Assembly (NCBI GenBank): GCA_030674185.1
Contig: CM060307.1
Coordinates: forward strand, 63,751,153 to 63,815,152
Direction: 5' to 3'
From: Monoplex corrugatus
Lineage: Eukaryota > Mollusca > Gastropoda > Littorinimorpha > Ranellidae
Length of the DNA stretch: 64,000 nucleotides
The position numbers were made by a program, and so were the translations under genes. The notes beneath the pieces were generated by a model. That model saw only the letters and a program-made list of their open reading frames with translations. It had not been told where the DNA came from and searched no databases. Each line of letters starts with the position of its first letter. Position 1 is the first letter of the stretch. This document shows, in pieces, positions 1-14,187 of this stretch.

Positions 1-676
1 AGTCCCGCACAGCATCCAGGCGTGAAGGTTTAGAACCTCTGGATTGCTGTGCGGAATGCCTGACCTGGGTTGAAGGAGGGAGCGACCAATGGGACAGGTG
101 CAGAAGTTCTGGGTACCATGCTTGGGCTGGCCATTTGGGTGTGACAAGGATCAATGTCGCTGAGTCCTCCCTGGCCTTCCGCAGTACTTTCCCCAGAATG
201 GGGAACGGGGGGAAGGCATAGCCGATGAGGTTCGACCATGGAATGGATAGGGCATCTACAGCCCAGGCCGCTGGGTCCGGAACTGGAGAGACGTACAAAG
301 GGAGGCGGTGATTGAACCTGGTGGCAAAGAGGTCCATGTGTGGTTTGAACCATGCTGCCCATACTGGCTCCAGGACTGCATGGACCAGTGTCCATTCCGA
401 GGGAAGAACCATGTGGGATCTGCTGAGAGAGTCCGCAAATATGTTGATCTTTCCCGGGACATGCTTTGCTGAGAGCCGAATCGAGTGTTCCTCGCACCAG
501 AGGAGGAGTTGTTCCGCTCTCCGAGACAGGAGTGGGAGCGGTCGCTGCCTTGCTTGTTGATGTAACAAGCTACTGTGGTGTTGTCTGTGTTGATACAGAC
601 ATGTTTTCCCCTCACAAAGGGGAGAAACTCCCTGAGTGCCTGAAAAACTGCCTCCAGTTCCAACATAATATCCATT
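1..676 (-). mobile_element. DIRS-like retrotransposon fragment (RNase H region)
   Basis: On the minus strand this stretch reads as the RNase H part of a DIRS-type element: an acidic motif in 'NTDNTTVACYINKQ', then conserved DIRS text in changing frames. It is a relative of the copy at 14455-20064: the minus-strand texts align through RNase H and into the start of the recombinase region. Frameshifts break the reading frame, so it is a decayed copy. It runs off the left edge, and similarity stops near 676. It lies downstream of the last SCAP exon seen here. Confidence 0.75.
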
Positions 677-2267
677 TACTTGTGCCCACTTGTGCCCACT
701 CCCCTTTCATTTTTCATGCCAAGGACATGAGATCCAACTGTCATCTAATTTTTCCTGTCCCACTTCAGCATTAAAATTTCCATTACTGTGCCTTGGATGT
801 CTCTTATTCTACACAGAAGCTGTCAATTTCTTCCTCAGTACTTGTGGATGTTGGAGCATATACCTGGACGATGCTGATATGAAATGGCTAGCCCTGTGAT
901 CTACTTACTTGCCTGCCTACCATCCGATCTTTCTTCTTTCATACGCAATCCTCTAATCAAAACTTCTCTAAATTCTTTCATTGAATTTGAGTTTGTTCAA
1001 GAGGGATTCATCGCACTCTGTTCCACATACGCTCCACCCAATCTGCAACTGGTGATCTGGTGCATTTCCTGAGCCTGCCCAAACCTAAATGTGCTGGCAA
1101 GACACTGAAATAGGGATAAATGGGGAACTGATGCTATGCTGACACCAAATGACTGACTGGCATATTGAGATGGGTAACAAACTGGCCAATTTCTATGCTG
1201 CAGGCTGGGACTGAACTGGAAAACTTCAATTTTCAAGAACACCACTCCATCAACTAGGCTAGCAAACATGCTAAACTAGATGAAAATATGCTGCTGTACT
1301 ATCATACCATTCCTATCCTCATCCACACCTGCATTCAGCCAGTTAACCCTTCAACTCTTGCACCCTATCCATCAACTGCAAAAACTTAATCCTTCGACTC
1401 CCTCACCTTATCCACCAGCGTCCTGTAGGAAGCTTGTGGATAGGATGAGGGAGTCAAAGGGTTAAGTTTTTGCTTCGCTGGCATGGTTGAAAAAGCAGGA
1501 TGCTAGTGGACAGGGTGCGGGAGTCAAAGGTTAAAACACTCTATGATCTTAGCATTATTCTTTCTTGTGAAATAGTGACGCATCACTTAACAAGCCTCAG
1601 AAGAGAAAGATCAAACTTTAAACACCAGGCTGTAAAAGGGATTTTCTCTTCTACTTCCCCACAGCTGGGTGCTAGTCTTCCATATACACTGGGGTCCCAC
1701 AAACACCATGTACTTATCTATACTTCTTTGTTGTTGTTGTTCTTTTCTTTTTTGATGGAATTCAAAATCTGTTATCTCATGTTCAATCCAAGTCTAGAAC
1801 ATTAAAAACTTCTCTGTTTGTGCCCATCTTAATGTCTCCATCCTGCTGCTGGTGTCAGCTTAGAGTTCCGATGGTCTCCCTCCCTCCCTCCCCCTACACC
1901 TTTCCCCATTTCAAGACCTTGCCAGCGTACAGCATTTCACAAAGCCTTAACCAAACCAGTCAGATAATTGCGGGCAGATCTGAATGAAACATATATAACT
2001 GTCCAAGTGTGATGAATCTTTCTTGAACAAACTCCAGATTCCAAACACACCCAGAAAGAAAGATATTGTTGTTGGCTAAATTGTGTCGGAAAGTAACTTT
2101 AAGAGATAAATTTATTAAAACAAATATATATGCACACGGAAATTGATGACACAATACTAATGCAATGGTATCTCATCCAAAGCAGCCCATCATTCATCAA
2201 TTAAAAATTCTGCACAAACAAAACTTACAACATAACACACAGGACAAACATACAGCTGTTAAAACTT
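677..2267. other. Non-coding stretch with decayed repeats
   Basis: I see no coding exon here on either strand, including none for the missing C-terminus of SCAP. The sequence around 1790-1960 resembles 48985-49130 (shared 'acattaaaaactt' and 'gcccatct' text), so it is a dispersed repeat. About 28 bases near 990-1020 recur inverted near 2010-2040 (core 'gagtttgttcaaga'), which may mark the ends of an old element. Confidence 0.5.
1374..1475. repeat. Imperfect hairpin repeat
   Basis: The sequence 'gcaaaaacttaatccttcga' near 1378 is matched in inverted orientation by 'gggttaagtttttgc' near 1460. The arms pair over roughly 35-40 bases around a short loop. Related text ('ctatccatcagctgcaaaaa' and 'gtgaggaagggaaagggtta') recurs at 9745-9860 and in the 70-bp array after 10650, so this belongs to a dispersed family. 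Confidence 0.5.
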
Positions 2268-2655
2268 AATTACGTTGATCCTTCAATTTATAACGCACTC
2301 CTCCAGTCACTTAGAAAGGCTCCCACATTGTCAGTCTTTAAGGCAGGGCTTAAGACCCAGCTGATCAAACTCCATCTGACTGATGTATAAGTTAACACCA
2401 GGTGAAACAGACGCCGTAGGTTTTAAGTGATGAGGTGTAACAGATGCCATAGGTTTTTAAGTGCTGAAGCCTTTTAATCTATATTATATGTATACTTTTA
2501 TGGTGATAAGTGTATATATACTTGCATGCGGATGAGCAGTTTTGTGGATGAGTGTGTAAATATTCTTGCCTTCTTAAGAAATTGTAATGGCGTTTGGAGC
2601 TCTCCAAGGGAACAAGCGTCCTAAAATGTACTTTATTATTATTATTATCAAAGGT
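2268..2655 (+). mobile_element. 3' end of an L2/CR1-like retrotransposon
   Basis: Plus-strand translation near 2276-2390 ends in a 'LSVFKAGLKTQLIKLHL' text, typical of the extreme C-terminus of non-LTR ORF2 proteins of this group. About 260 bases of untranslated tail follow, ending in a TTATTATTATTATTATC run at 2635-2650. The copy is heavily 5'-truncated and non-functional. Confidence 0.55.
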
Positions 2656-2839
2656 TATGAACAATTTCTTTTCCTTGTTACTTTCATAATGTACTGCATT
2701 TTACAATATGAGAGGCACATTCTTTTTTCTGTCAAGAAATCTATGACAATTTATAACAAATAATTCAAGAAATCTATTACAATTAATGACAAATAATTTT
2801 AATTACAACACAAACAAGGTATCCCAATGTATAACTCAC

Positions 2840-3052
2840 CATAGCTATTTTATGAAGCAGCTGAGATCGCGTGCGCTCCCAAACACACATGAAATCATTC
2901 TGAGCCAGACTAACAACAAACTGTAGCGATGTGGCCAATTCTACTACAGCCTCCTCATGCCACTTGAATTTGTGTGTACATGTTCCTGTCATCAGATCCC
3001 ACAGTCGCACAGTACCATCTGATGAACCACTGGCGGCTGCATAGGGCGGACA
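2840..3052 (-). CDS. SCAP: SCAP coding exon 23 (WD repeats 5-6), last exon inside the window
   Basis: Encodes '[20 protein letters not shown]' and '[18 protein letters not shown]', equivalent to human [21 protein letters not shown] and LDDLISIWDRSTGIKFYSI. It ends with a good donor ATG|GTGAGT in phase 0, so coding continues. The final blade and C-terminus (about 85 residues in human) are not found between 1 and 2839. Confidence 0.93.
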
Positions 3053-6000
3053 CTGCAACAATTGGTGCATTGTGCTAAAAGAATACACACTGCCTAACAA
3101 AACAAAACTGCAATTGTTATCATATGTATGACAAGAACTTTACATAGTAACATAAATATGCAAAAGGAAAATGGTGTATTAAAGGTTGATGCTACAACAA
3201 ACATTTCACATCCAAACACAAATCTGCAATAGATTTTGAGATGATTCCTTTTTTTTAATGCCTCTCACTGCCAAATGCAAAACAAAACAAATTCATAACA
3301 TGATTTAGTCATCAGGTTAGACCTTTTTCCATTTCGTATACATGAACTAGGGCTAAAAGAATGTTTCTTTGTAAATGGCATTACCAGCATATTTCTGCTA
3401 GTAAATGAGACTACATCTGATCAGTCTTTTGGCTTTTTTGTCTTCTCTTTTTAATTTTTGGTCTAATGAAGGAGAGGGGAAGAATGGGACAACAGATGAT
3501 GTGGCTTTACATAAAAAAAATCCAAACAGATGGGAATCAAAGGAATAAAAAGAAGATGGCAAAAGTACTGAGGAGATGGCAAAAGTACTTACTCTGTCCA
3601 GGCAAAGAGCTCCAACACTGCCTTCATGACCATACAAAGTGTATAGACAGACTTGGTCTTCAATACGGAATACCTGCAACCATTTATCAATGTAACTTAT
3701 TTATGGCTGTCAGTTTTCTTACTCCTCATTATATAAAGCTAAATCAGCAAAACTGTATCATGTCATTTCAATTTAATTCAATCTTACACAATACTGCACA
3801 TCAATGTGGTGATGACATCCACATTTGCAATCTTTTTTATCTGACAATGTATGCCACATTTACCTGTTTCTCAATCTAGTTACTAAACTTAGTCATTGTT
3901 GTTTAGTTTGCCTATCAATCTGTCTGCATAACAATTCTTGTTGATTTTACAATACTGTTTTATATGTAAGCCAACTACCGTCTGTGTGACAAATATATCT
4001 AAAAATCTGCAACCTCTATGATTATTCTGGCTTTGGTTATTCAACTTGCTTTTAATTTCTACCCAAAGTGATCTTTATAAATGGTAACGCCACTGGCTTC
4101 ACAGTGAATTCTTACAAAGACTTAAGATATTCCATAATAAAAGCAAATCTTTGTACCTTCAATGTGTGATCTTGACTAGCAGAGACAATTCGTTCCCCTT
4201 CACTCAAGAGACAGTTGATGGGTCGCTGGTGAGCACGCAGAGATGCAAGACTGTGACAGCATATTGTGTCTTCCCACAAGCGCTGGGGACGAACGTTGCC
4301 CAAGCTGTACTGCCTAGCATGACCTGGAACAGGGAGACCAAAATTTACTTAGAGATCTGTTCCAATTTTTCCTCTTCAACCATACACAAAAACGTAAACT
4401 TGCCAGTAAAGGTAAGTGTGGCTGATACTGTGTAACACATGCCTATCTGTCAGATTGTCTTCATTACATATTTGTGTGTAAGAACATTCTTTTCGTCATC
4501 ATCAACTGCTTTAATTTAAATGTCTTGAGCAGGGCACAGTTTGCAGATGGCCTTCAGATATGGAGGATAGCTATGAAATAAGCCTGGCTTACTTGGATGA
4601 ATAAGTAGTCCCACACCAACCAGTGGTTTCTATTAGGACCTAGCAGCGTGGCATTTGGTGAAGCCACAGCTAGAAAGTACTCTACACATTCTATGAAGAA
4701 GCTGTCATGCAAACAATGGCTACCAAAAGCCAAAGCCCTCTCCACTAACAGTCACCAGGTAGGCCTTTTGGCACTGACTATAGGTGGGGTAACTTCTACA
4801 GAAAACCTTGAGGGCTGAAGCCAGAGAAGTATCAGGCCTGCAGGCACCTTCTAACAAACCATGACACCATGATATATGATAGAAAGGTCATCATAGTCAT
4901 CTACATCACATTAACTCACTCCATGCCATGAGTTTTTCCCCTTGCTGATCCCTGAATACCCAGGGTTTGTATAGGTTAGGAAAAAATTATAACAATTATG
5001 CATGACCAGACAGACACTTAAAATTTAGTGAGTGCATGCAATGCATATTAGTGTATACTTGAACAAAAAAATAAAGTAATTTACTCATCATCTTGGTGGT
5101 AAAAGGGGTATCCAAGTTTTGTCTTTTTTTAGAACTTTCCCAGTTATCAGAAATATATATTCCAAATGTCCCTTTTCAGCTAAGAAATGTTCTACATCAT
5201 ATTTTAGCACAACTGGAGTCACTGAAGACACAGGAGATATAATATTGAATCACAAGCAGGTGATAGAGAACATGAAATAAAAAAAAAAGTGAAAATACAG
5301 AAAAAAACCAACCGAGTTCACTGTACACAAAACACTGGTGACGTATCACTGGCTGTAGTCTTTCCTGGAGTGAAAAAGCTCATGGCAAGTGACACTGTGA
5401 AAGGATGATCGAGAGGAAAGAAATCTAAATTGTCAGTCCAGTCATCAGTAAACACAACCCTAAAATCGTCAACTTCTTCGCCGATTTCAGCGTCAGTGTC
5501 CGAATCAGACGCTTGTTGCTGAGGCCCATGTGCTGGCACAGTTTCGTCTGCTTCCTCGCGTCGGAATCCACGTCTGTCTCCACACTGTAGGAGTCGAAAT
5601 CCTCATCAGAAGAATTGCTGATGTCTTCTTCGAACGTCTGACCCTTCAGTCTGGATCAATTCCAGTGCGTCTTCAACGCTAACTAATAAATCACCAGCCC
5701 TACTGTGTCGAATACTTTGTCGCAAAGCCATCTTGCCAATCATGGAGCAGAGCTGACCAACGGTGCTCTTCGTTCTCAATGGCTAGCGAGTGATTCACAC
5801 ATCACAAGCGGTGCAAGTGAATGAAAAGTTGGTAGGGGATAACTAAGGAATCATCTCAGTTCTGGAGTTTCGTACCCGATACGTCACTCGGACAGCGCGA
5901 ATTTTCAAAATCCGAATCCTCATATGCGGACCTTGGTCGCGAACGCTTCGTCGTACGATGTCCGCATATACGGACAGTGGAAGCGAGTGAGTTAAATGGT

Positions 6001-9000
6001 GTTTGCCCACTGTGGCAACATTTATGGTCTGACCATGCAGAAAGAATAAGAAGAAATTTCAACTTTACTCTGCTTTGCTAAAATGAACTTACATGTTAGA
6101 TAAATCAACAAGTTATAAGAAATCAAATTCCTTATCTGTCAGCAAAAATTGTTAACAGAGGAACAGTGTATTGATCATTAACTGTGTTGCTCCTTTATTT
6201 TTTGTAAATCAGCATGACATGAGGTACTTCTTTCTCCAACATTAGTCTATTCACCCAATACATACTGAAGAAGACAACACTTCCACACCAGACTGTCCAA
6301 AGGTGTACTTACCTCTGTGAGTGCGAGCACCTGAGGCTGGTGATGGAGGCAAGAGAGGGTTGTGAAATGTCTCCAGTTCCAAGAATTCTAAACTTCCATT
6401 CATGCGAGCTGCAACCACTCTGAAAAAAGAGCTAAGATCCAATAATATAACCTGGAAATGTGCACTTTCCCAATGACTCAAAAAGTGACTCCCCTACCCC
6501 CACCCCCCGGCCAAGATCACAGTCTGCTAATGTAAGGTAAATCATGAAGCTATTTACATCTGTTACTCATAACTATACCTGTCCCATTAATATACAGTTT
6601 TTGGAAGATGTGTGCACATGAACTGGACTATATTCTAATAATCTGAAACAGATTTTACTGTTTTTGTTTTGCTTTTTAATGAAATTAGTTTCATTTTTTC
6701 ATTTTAATGATACTTTTTTTTCATTATAATGCAAAATAGCTTTACTCAATACTGGTAACGATTAGCAAACACACACATACACACCCACACTAACAGTTAA
6801 ATACAAAGAACCCAAATGGTGTGCATATGCACAGACATATGTATGCACGCGCACAAACACACACACACATACAACACACTTTCTTTTCCAAATCAATTGT
6901 AATTATGACTACAATACTTTCATTATAATGATAATCATGCAAAGCACAAATGCAGAAAAGCTTTACTCAATATTGGTAATGATTAGCAAACACACACATA
7001 CACACCCATCTAACAGTTAAATACAAAGAGCCTAAATTGTGTACATATACACAGACATATATATGCACGCACACACACACTCTTTCTTTTCTAAATCAAT
7101 TGTAATTACAATACTTGCATGATAACATTTAAGAATATCCTGTAACATCTTTTGTAAAAAACAACAACAGAAGAATAGTGACAAAATGGGTTACCTGTTG
7201 CCAACCAGACATATAGCAGTCACTCCAGATGTAGAATTGTTGTACTGGTACTTCATTCTTCCTGTCTCTGCTTGCCACATCTGAAATAAGTCAATGTACA
7301 AGAACTGCAGTACTCATCACCATGATCTCTGTGGGTTTATTTATGACAGAATGGGTTCTCTTCATCATGAATGTTTCCATCTGTCTCCCATTAAAGAAAT
7401 GTGTTTTGTGACAGAATGGGTTCTCTTCATCATAAATGTTTCCATCTGTCTCCCATTAAAGAAATGTGTTTTGTGACAGAATGGGTTCTCTTCATCATAA
7501 ATGTTTCCATCTGTCTCCCATTAAAGAAATGTGTTTTGTGACAGAATGGGTTCTCATCATCATAAATGTTTCCATCTGTCTCCCATTAAAGAAATGTGTT
7601 TTGTGACAGGATGGGCTCTATTCATCATGAATGTTTCCATCTGTCTCCCATTAAAGAAATGTGTTTTGTGACAGGATGGGCTCTATTCATCATGAATGTT
7701 TCCATCTGTCTCCCATTAAAGAAATGTGTTTTGTGACAGGATGGGCTCTATTCATCATGAATGTTTCCATCTGTCTCCCATTAAAGAAATGTGTTTTGTG
7801 ACAGAATGGGCTCTATTCATCATGAATGTTTCCATCTGTCTCCCATTAAAGAAATGTGTTTTGTGACAGAATGGGTTCTCTTCATCATGAATGTTTCCAT
7901 CTGTCTCCCATTAAAGAAACGTGTTTTGTGACAGGATGGGTTCTCTTCATCATGAATGTTTCCATCTGTCTCCCATTAAAGAAATGTGTTTTGTGACAGG
8001 ATGGGTTCTCTTCATCATGAATGTTTCCATCTGTCTCCCATTAAAGAAATGTGTTTTGTGACAGAATGGGCTCTATTCATCATGAATGTTTTCCATCTGT
8101 CTCCCATTAAAGAAATGTGTTTTGTGACAGAATGGGCTCTCTTCATCATGAATGTTTCCATCTGTCTCCCATTAAAGAAATGTGTTTTGTGACAGGATGG
8201 GTTCTCTTCATCATGAATGTTTCCATCTGTCTCCCATTAAAGAAATGTGTTTTGTGACAGGATGGGTTCTCTTCATCATGAATGTTCCATCTGTCTCCCA
8301 TTAAAGAAATGTGTTTTGTGACAGGATGGGTTCTCTTCATCATGAATGTTTCCATCTGTCTCCCATTAAAGAAATGTGTTTTGTGACAGGATGGGCTCTA
8401 TTCATCATAAATGCTTCCATCTTTCTCCCATAAAAGAAATGTCTTGTGCGTTTTTTTTTTTTTTTGTTTCTTCTACAAATAAACCAGGTTGGATACTGTG
8501 CAGATGTGGGGATGTATATCCAACAATTGTGCTGTTAGGGATAACCAATACTAGAAAGACATCTTGAACATTTTACAATCTATACACTGTCTTGTCTTCC
8601 TTTTTTCCAAAAACCTACCTACCTCAATTCGTCCATTGCCACATCCAGCGACAATGAGTCCATCCCTAACTGTCAGACTCCAGATGGGAGAGGCTGGATA
8701 CATCTCTGATTCCTCCATGGTCAGATGGTCATTACCCAATGTTGCTGCACTGTCACCTGTACACACACACCCTATGGGTCACAAAGTGGATATTTGTTAT
8801 TTTTAGTACTTAGTTCTTTTTGCCACTATAGACTTCCCCCTAAACCCTGAGATCAAAGGAGAGTGAGGTGGTACAGACCTCTCACTATTCTTGGGGTCAG
8901 CATTATAAGGGCAGTGCCTATCTCCACTTCCTCACTGCTTTATGTTTTCCTAACTTTGAAGCATGTCAGGTACTCATTCACAGATGGATAGACTGTAGGC

Positions 9001-12000
9001 CACATACACATGTATAAAATTCCATGGGTGTGATACCCAAACTCGTGCAGGCTCGTGCTCCACCCCTGCACAAACCAGGCCTTACAAGGGATTTACTAGA
9101 GAAATTCAGTCTGTTCTCAACAGTGAGAGCACATCATGGCAGTGTATCAACAACATTTTTTTCCCTGTGTATGTGTAGACTGATGTATACTATTCGTGTA
9201 CACAGACCAATATCTTCAGTTCTTGTGTTCAGTTTTATCACCTCAATCACATGTTGGAACATAGATGAGATAACAGGGGATTGCCAAACATGTAATGTAT
9301 ATATATCAATTTAAAAGACGATGATGATGATGACAATGATGATGATCATAACAATGATAATGATGATGACAACGAACACACACCGCCTGTGATGACTATC
9401 ATTCAAACCAAAAAACAATAAACAGATGTTAATAAATTCAACACATCAACAACAACAACAAAACACACTTACACGCGCACAACCCTCCCCACACACACAC
9501 ACACAAAATTCAATTCAACAACTGTATCTTGTAAGATAAAGTAATTTTGTAATGAAAAGAACATTAAAATAAAAATTTATGATAGAAACAAGAGAAGAAT
9601 AATAACAGAATATTAATGTTAACTACTTCTTCCTAGAAAGCGTTACTCTATGAATGTGTTACTGTGTCGCTCTTAGACATCCAACCTCTGCATGGGAGAG
9701 AAGGCCTTATGATAATATGGTACTTAATATGTACATTATTCCTTTTCCTCCCTTACCCTATCCATCAGCTGCAAAAATTCAACCCTTACACTCCCACAAA
9801 TTATTCACTAGCTTCTCACTGGAAGTTGGTGGACAAAGTGAGGAAGGGAAAGGGTTAGCTTTTGCTTTGCTCTCCTTGTTGGTAATGAAGGAAACTATAG
9901 GACTATTGCAATTCACTCCTGTCTGGTCTTCCTGCCTCCACCATTCACATCCTACAGCGCATTCAAAACAATGCTGTACGCCTTGTACTCAAAAAGAAAA
10001 AAGCTGACCACATATCTCCTCTCCTGGCACAACTTCACTGGCTCCCTGTATCAAAGCGCATACAGTACAAACTAGACACCATGTGCTACAAAAGCCTCAA
10101 TAACGCAGCCCCCGATTACCTGTCAAGCCTACTTGAGATCTATGTTCCCTCACGTACCCTCCGCTCTGCCTCCGATCCTCTGACTTTTCGCTTTCCACGC
10201 ACTAAGCTCAATACCTATGGTCCACGAGCCTTCTCTGTTTCTGGTCCACTCTCCTGGAACAAACTTCCTCTCTCAGTCCGTCAGCAACCTACTTTTGTCT
10301 CCTTCAAGTCCGCTCTCAAAACTCACCTTTTCTCCTCCGCATAAAATCCTAACCTCACTCAACCCCCCCCCCCCCCCCTCTGCAGCCTGTCTCCGCTTGG
10401 AGGGAATCACATGGTTATAATATATAATTGTATATGCTATGCTCTCTATAATTTTCCATTGGTTTTATTCTTGCTTTTATTGCTTTTATTCTTTCTCCCC
10501 ATTTATAGCCATGCGTGTGTGTGTGTGTGTGCGTGCGTGTGTGTGCGTGCGTGCGTGCTTGCGTGTGTGTCTGCTTCAGCGCTTAGATTTGATTTTATCA
10601 AGATTTTGCGCTATATAAATATTGTAATTATTATTAATTATTATTATTACAAGGTGAGGAAGGGAAAGGGTTAAGCTTTTGCTTTGCTCTCCTTGTTGAT
10701 AATAAAAGATACTAGAGGACAAGGTGAGGAAGGGAAAGAGTTAAGCTTTTGCTTTGCTCTCCTTGTTGATAATAAAGAATACTACAGGACAAGGTGAGGA
10801 AAGGAAAGAGTTAAGCTTTCGCTTTCCTCTCCTTGTTGATAACAAAGGATACTACAGGACAAGGTGAGGAAAGGAAAGAGTTAAGCTTTTGCTTTCCTCT
10901 CCTTGTTGATAACAAAGGATACTAGAGGACAAGGTGAGGAAAGGAAAGAGTTAAGCTTTTGCTTTGCTCTCCTTGTTGATAATAAAGGATACTACAGGAC
11001 AAGGTGAGGAAAGGAAAGAGTTAAGCTTTTGCTTTGCTCTCCTTGTTGATAACAAAGGATACTAGAGGACAAGGTGAGGAAAGGAAAGAGTTGAACTTAT
11101 GCTATTCTATCATGGCTGATAACATGGGAAAGTAGTGGATATAGTGAATGAATGAAAGGATTAAAAACATCAAGATACACAGCAATGCCCTAACCTTGAC
11201 TCCAACTACGAACACGCAGGTCCTCAGGTGGTGTAAGAGAAGCACCATCACTGGCACTCTGCACTCGCTGATCCCTATTCTGCAGCACAGTGTCTACTGC
11301 CATGCGGTGATGTTCTTCATACACACTATCAAACCACCCTTGGAAGTCAAACCCCTGACTATTGGCGCTATCTGTCTGTGCTGGCATGGAAGCGAAGTTG
11401 GTGTTGATAGTGCTGGCCAAGTCAGGAAACAGTTCACTATGCATAACCAGACGACTTTTTTCTGCATGTCGCTCAAATGCACGTGACCTTTCAATAAAGG
11501 AACCTTCGGAAGAACTGGTGCTCTCTGGGGTCATCTTGCCACCATGATATTCTGCGTATAGGTCGGCATCGCTATCTTCAATGTTACGTCCCAGGCAGGG
11601 CCGCCGTCGCCGAGGCGGAGTAATGCTGAAGAAAACAACACTTCTTCAAGTAATCATGTTGCAAGCATATGTATTTTATCATCTGTCTCTTTGCATTAAA
11701 TCAAACACAATAGCACTGGAGATTGCAACTGTGCCAAAAGAGAAATATATGGCAAACTGGAAAGATCTGGACAGAAAAACTCGCCTTGTCTGTTTCCTTC
11801 CCTTCTTATATGAAACAATCTACAAAAATGTGGTCAAAGCAAAAAGTGAATCAAATGAGACCAAACACATGATTCTTATAATGAAACAGTAATTACACAG
11901 AAATCAGAAGTTGCTCTACTAAATGAAGTAAAGTGCAGCAAGCAAAACAAGTCTGACTCATTTCAATGACCATATTACATAAGAAAAAACAAAATTCCAT

Positions 12001-14156
12001 GATTTTTGTTATAAAATACTAAACATCACTGCCACAGTTACTATCACAATAAACTGATTTGAAAAAAACAACACTACATACCTTACAAATGATCTGCACA
12101 ATATCAATCTCTACAATATATCAAATTCTCTCTTTCAAAGAGTATGAAAACTGCACGGGAGAGAAAATAAAACATACCTGTGTCGCTGCATGGTGGAAAG
12201 ACATTCACCAGTGTTGGAGTCCCACAGTCGAAGTTGACCACCATAACAACAACTGACAACAAATTGCCCATCCACTGCAAAGCATTCCACCTCCTGTTGA
12301 CAAAGTACATCATGTAACACATTGCAGTAACATTCAGTACAGTACCTTTAACACTTTAATCAAAGGTTCTAACACAGTGCGCATTATAATTACAGAAGCA
12401 CATCGCAACAACAAATGGTAAGGTTTAATTGTTTTAAAGGATTTAAAACTTTTGAAAAACTTAAAAACTGGCCCATAAATGGGCCACCTTAAAAAAAAAA
12501 CAAGGACAGACTGATGACAGGGATAAAAAAGAAACATGAACAGAAGACAAGAACAGCCAACATGCACCGGATAGGATAGTAGGGTTCTTCGATTATACAA
12601 TCTGAAGTTCCCCAAAGCATTCAACTTATTTCTGATTTTATTTCATGTCCAAGGAGAACTTTCAACAGCAAAAATAAAAAGACTCAAATAAAACATTTCC
12701 ATGCAAAGACACTTGACAGCATTCTTTCATACAATCTTTAAACTTTAAAAAAATGCTGATGCATTCACACCAATATTTAATATGACATTACTGATAGACA
12801 AATAATTGTGTGTGTGATCTGATTTACATTTACTTTAAAAGAACTGATAACAAACAAATAAATAAAGCTCAAACATGCACTGAATGTAATTGTATTCAAA
12901 CAGTCAGCATTTAATTCATTGCAGTTTTTATATGGTCTGTACTGCATGTCCATTTCGGTTTTTGCTTGCACTTTTTCAGTTTGACAAACCATGCCATTTA
13001 TTTTCAGTAAAGTTTACCTGTACTTTCTCCCTTTATTCTTGAATTAGTCTGCATGATAAAGGAAACATGACATTTTTGAAAGGACAGAATCTTTATTTCT
13101 CAACAACATGTGTGTATATCATATCAGCTCTTTCGTTTCTCAAAAACAATCTCTGATCCTAGTACATTTAAAGTTATGAAAATATAGTATTCAAGAAACA
13201 GAAGGAATTTCCTAAAAATTACCATGTCTGCATAGCAGTCAATGTCAATACTGTCTTAAAACCATACAAATTTTTTTTCCAATATCTGTACCTACAATCT
13301 CCATGAACGAATGCCCCTTACCTGAATATGACCTTTCAGCAAAAGAGGTACCGATTCCTTGATCTGCTTATAGTACCCTCCCCTGTTTCGCTGTCTTCGG
13401 TTATAATGACGTGTCCATGAGTGTCGCCAGCGCGAGTAGTTGCGTGAACACATACACTTGTAGAGAGCCACCATGAAGTAAGAAACAACGATGACGGACA
13501 GGACACAGAGGCACACGGTGATAAAGAATTCACGCTGGGACTTGGGATAGAAGGCTTTTAGTTTCTGAGCATCGTACATGTAGGATGGTAATGAGTGCAG
13601 ACTGCCCTCCACATCGCTCCATTTATTCTGAAAACAACCACTCATTATAGTTGTTTCAAAGGTACTTGTCAAGATGAGAATTAATTTGTCAGCTCCCAGC
13701 TGACGTTTCCAGCAATCAACTTGACTAAGTGATAAATCTGTCAATAGAGAAATGCCACGAAATGACCATCCAATGAAGACTGCAGTTCTCATAAATTTCA
13801 ACAATTTCTGGTTGTCATGATGGAACTGTTCTAAAGGTTGACTTCATGTCCAACTGATGACACCAGTCAATGCTACATCACATTCAACAATGCTAACAAA
13901 GCTTATAAACAAAAAACATGCGACATATCAATGCACAACAGTGCTATATGCATTGTAAAATTTCAGAATATTTCTGTGTAGTGTAAAAAGATACACGATA
14001 ATACAATAATGTGTGATGATTTATGTGGATCACCGGCTGTGTATATATACATACACATGTATGTGTATGTGTATGTGTATGTGTATGTATATGTATATAT
14101 ATCTATACATACATATCTATCTATATCTATATACACACACACACACATAATATATA

Positions 14157-14187
<31 letters not shown>

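Noticed and set aside
7294..8567. Regular repeats that could suggest a CRISPR array or repeat protein
   Set aside because: The units abut directly with no unique spacers, the genome is eukaryotic, and 65 is not a multiple of three, so the reading frame changes at every unit. It is a minisatellite.
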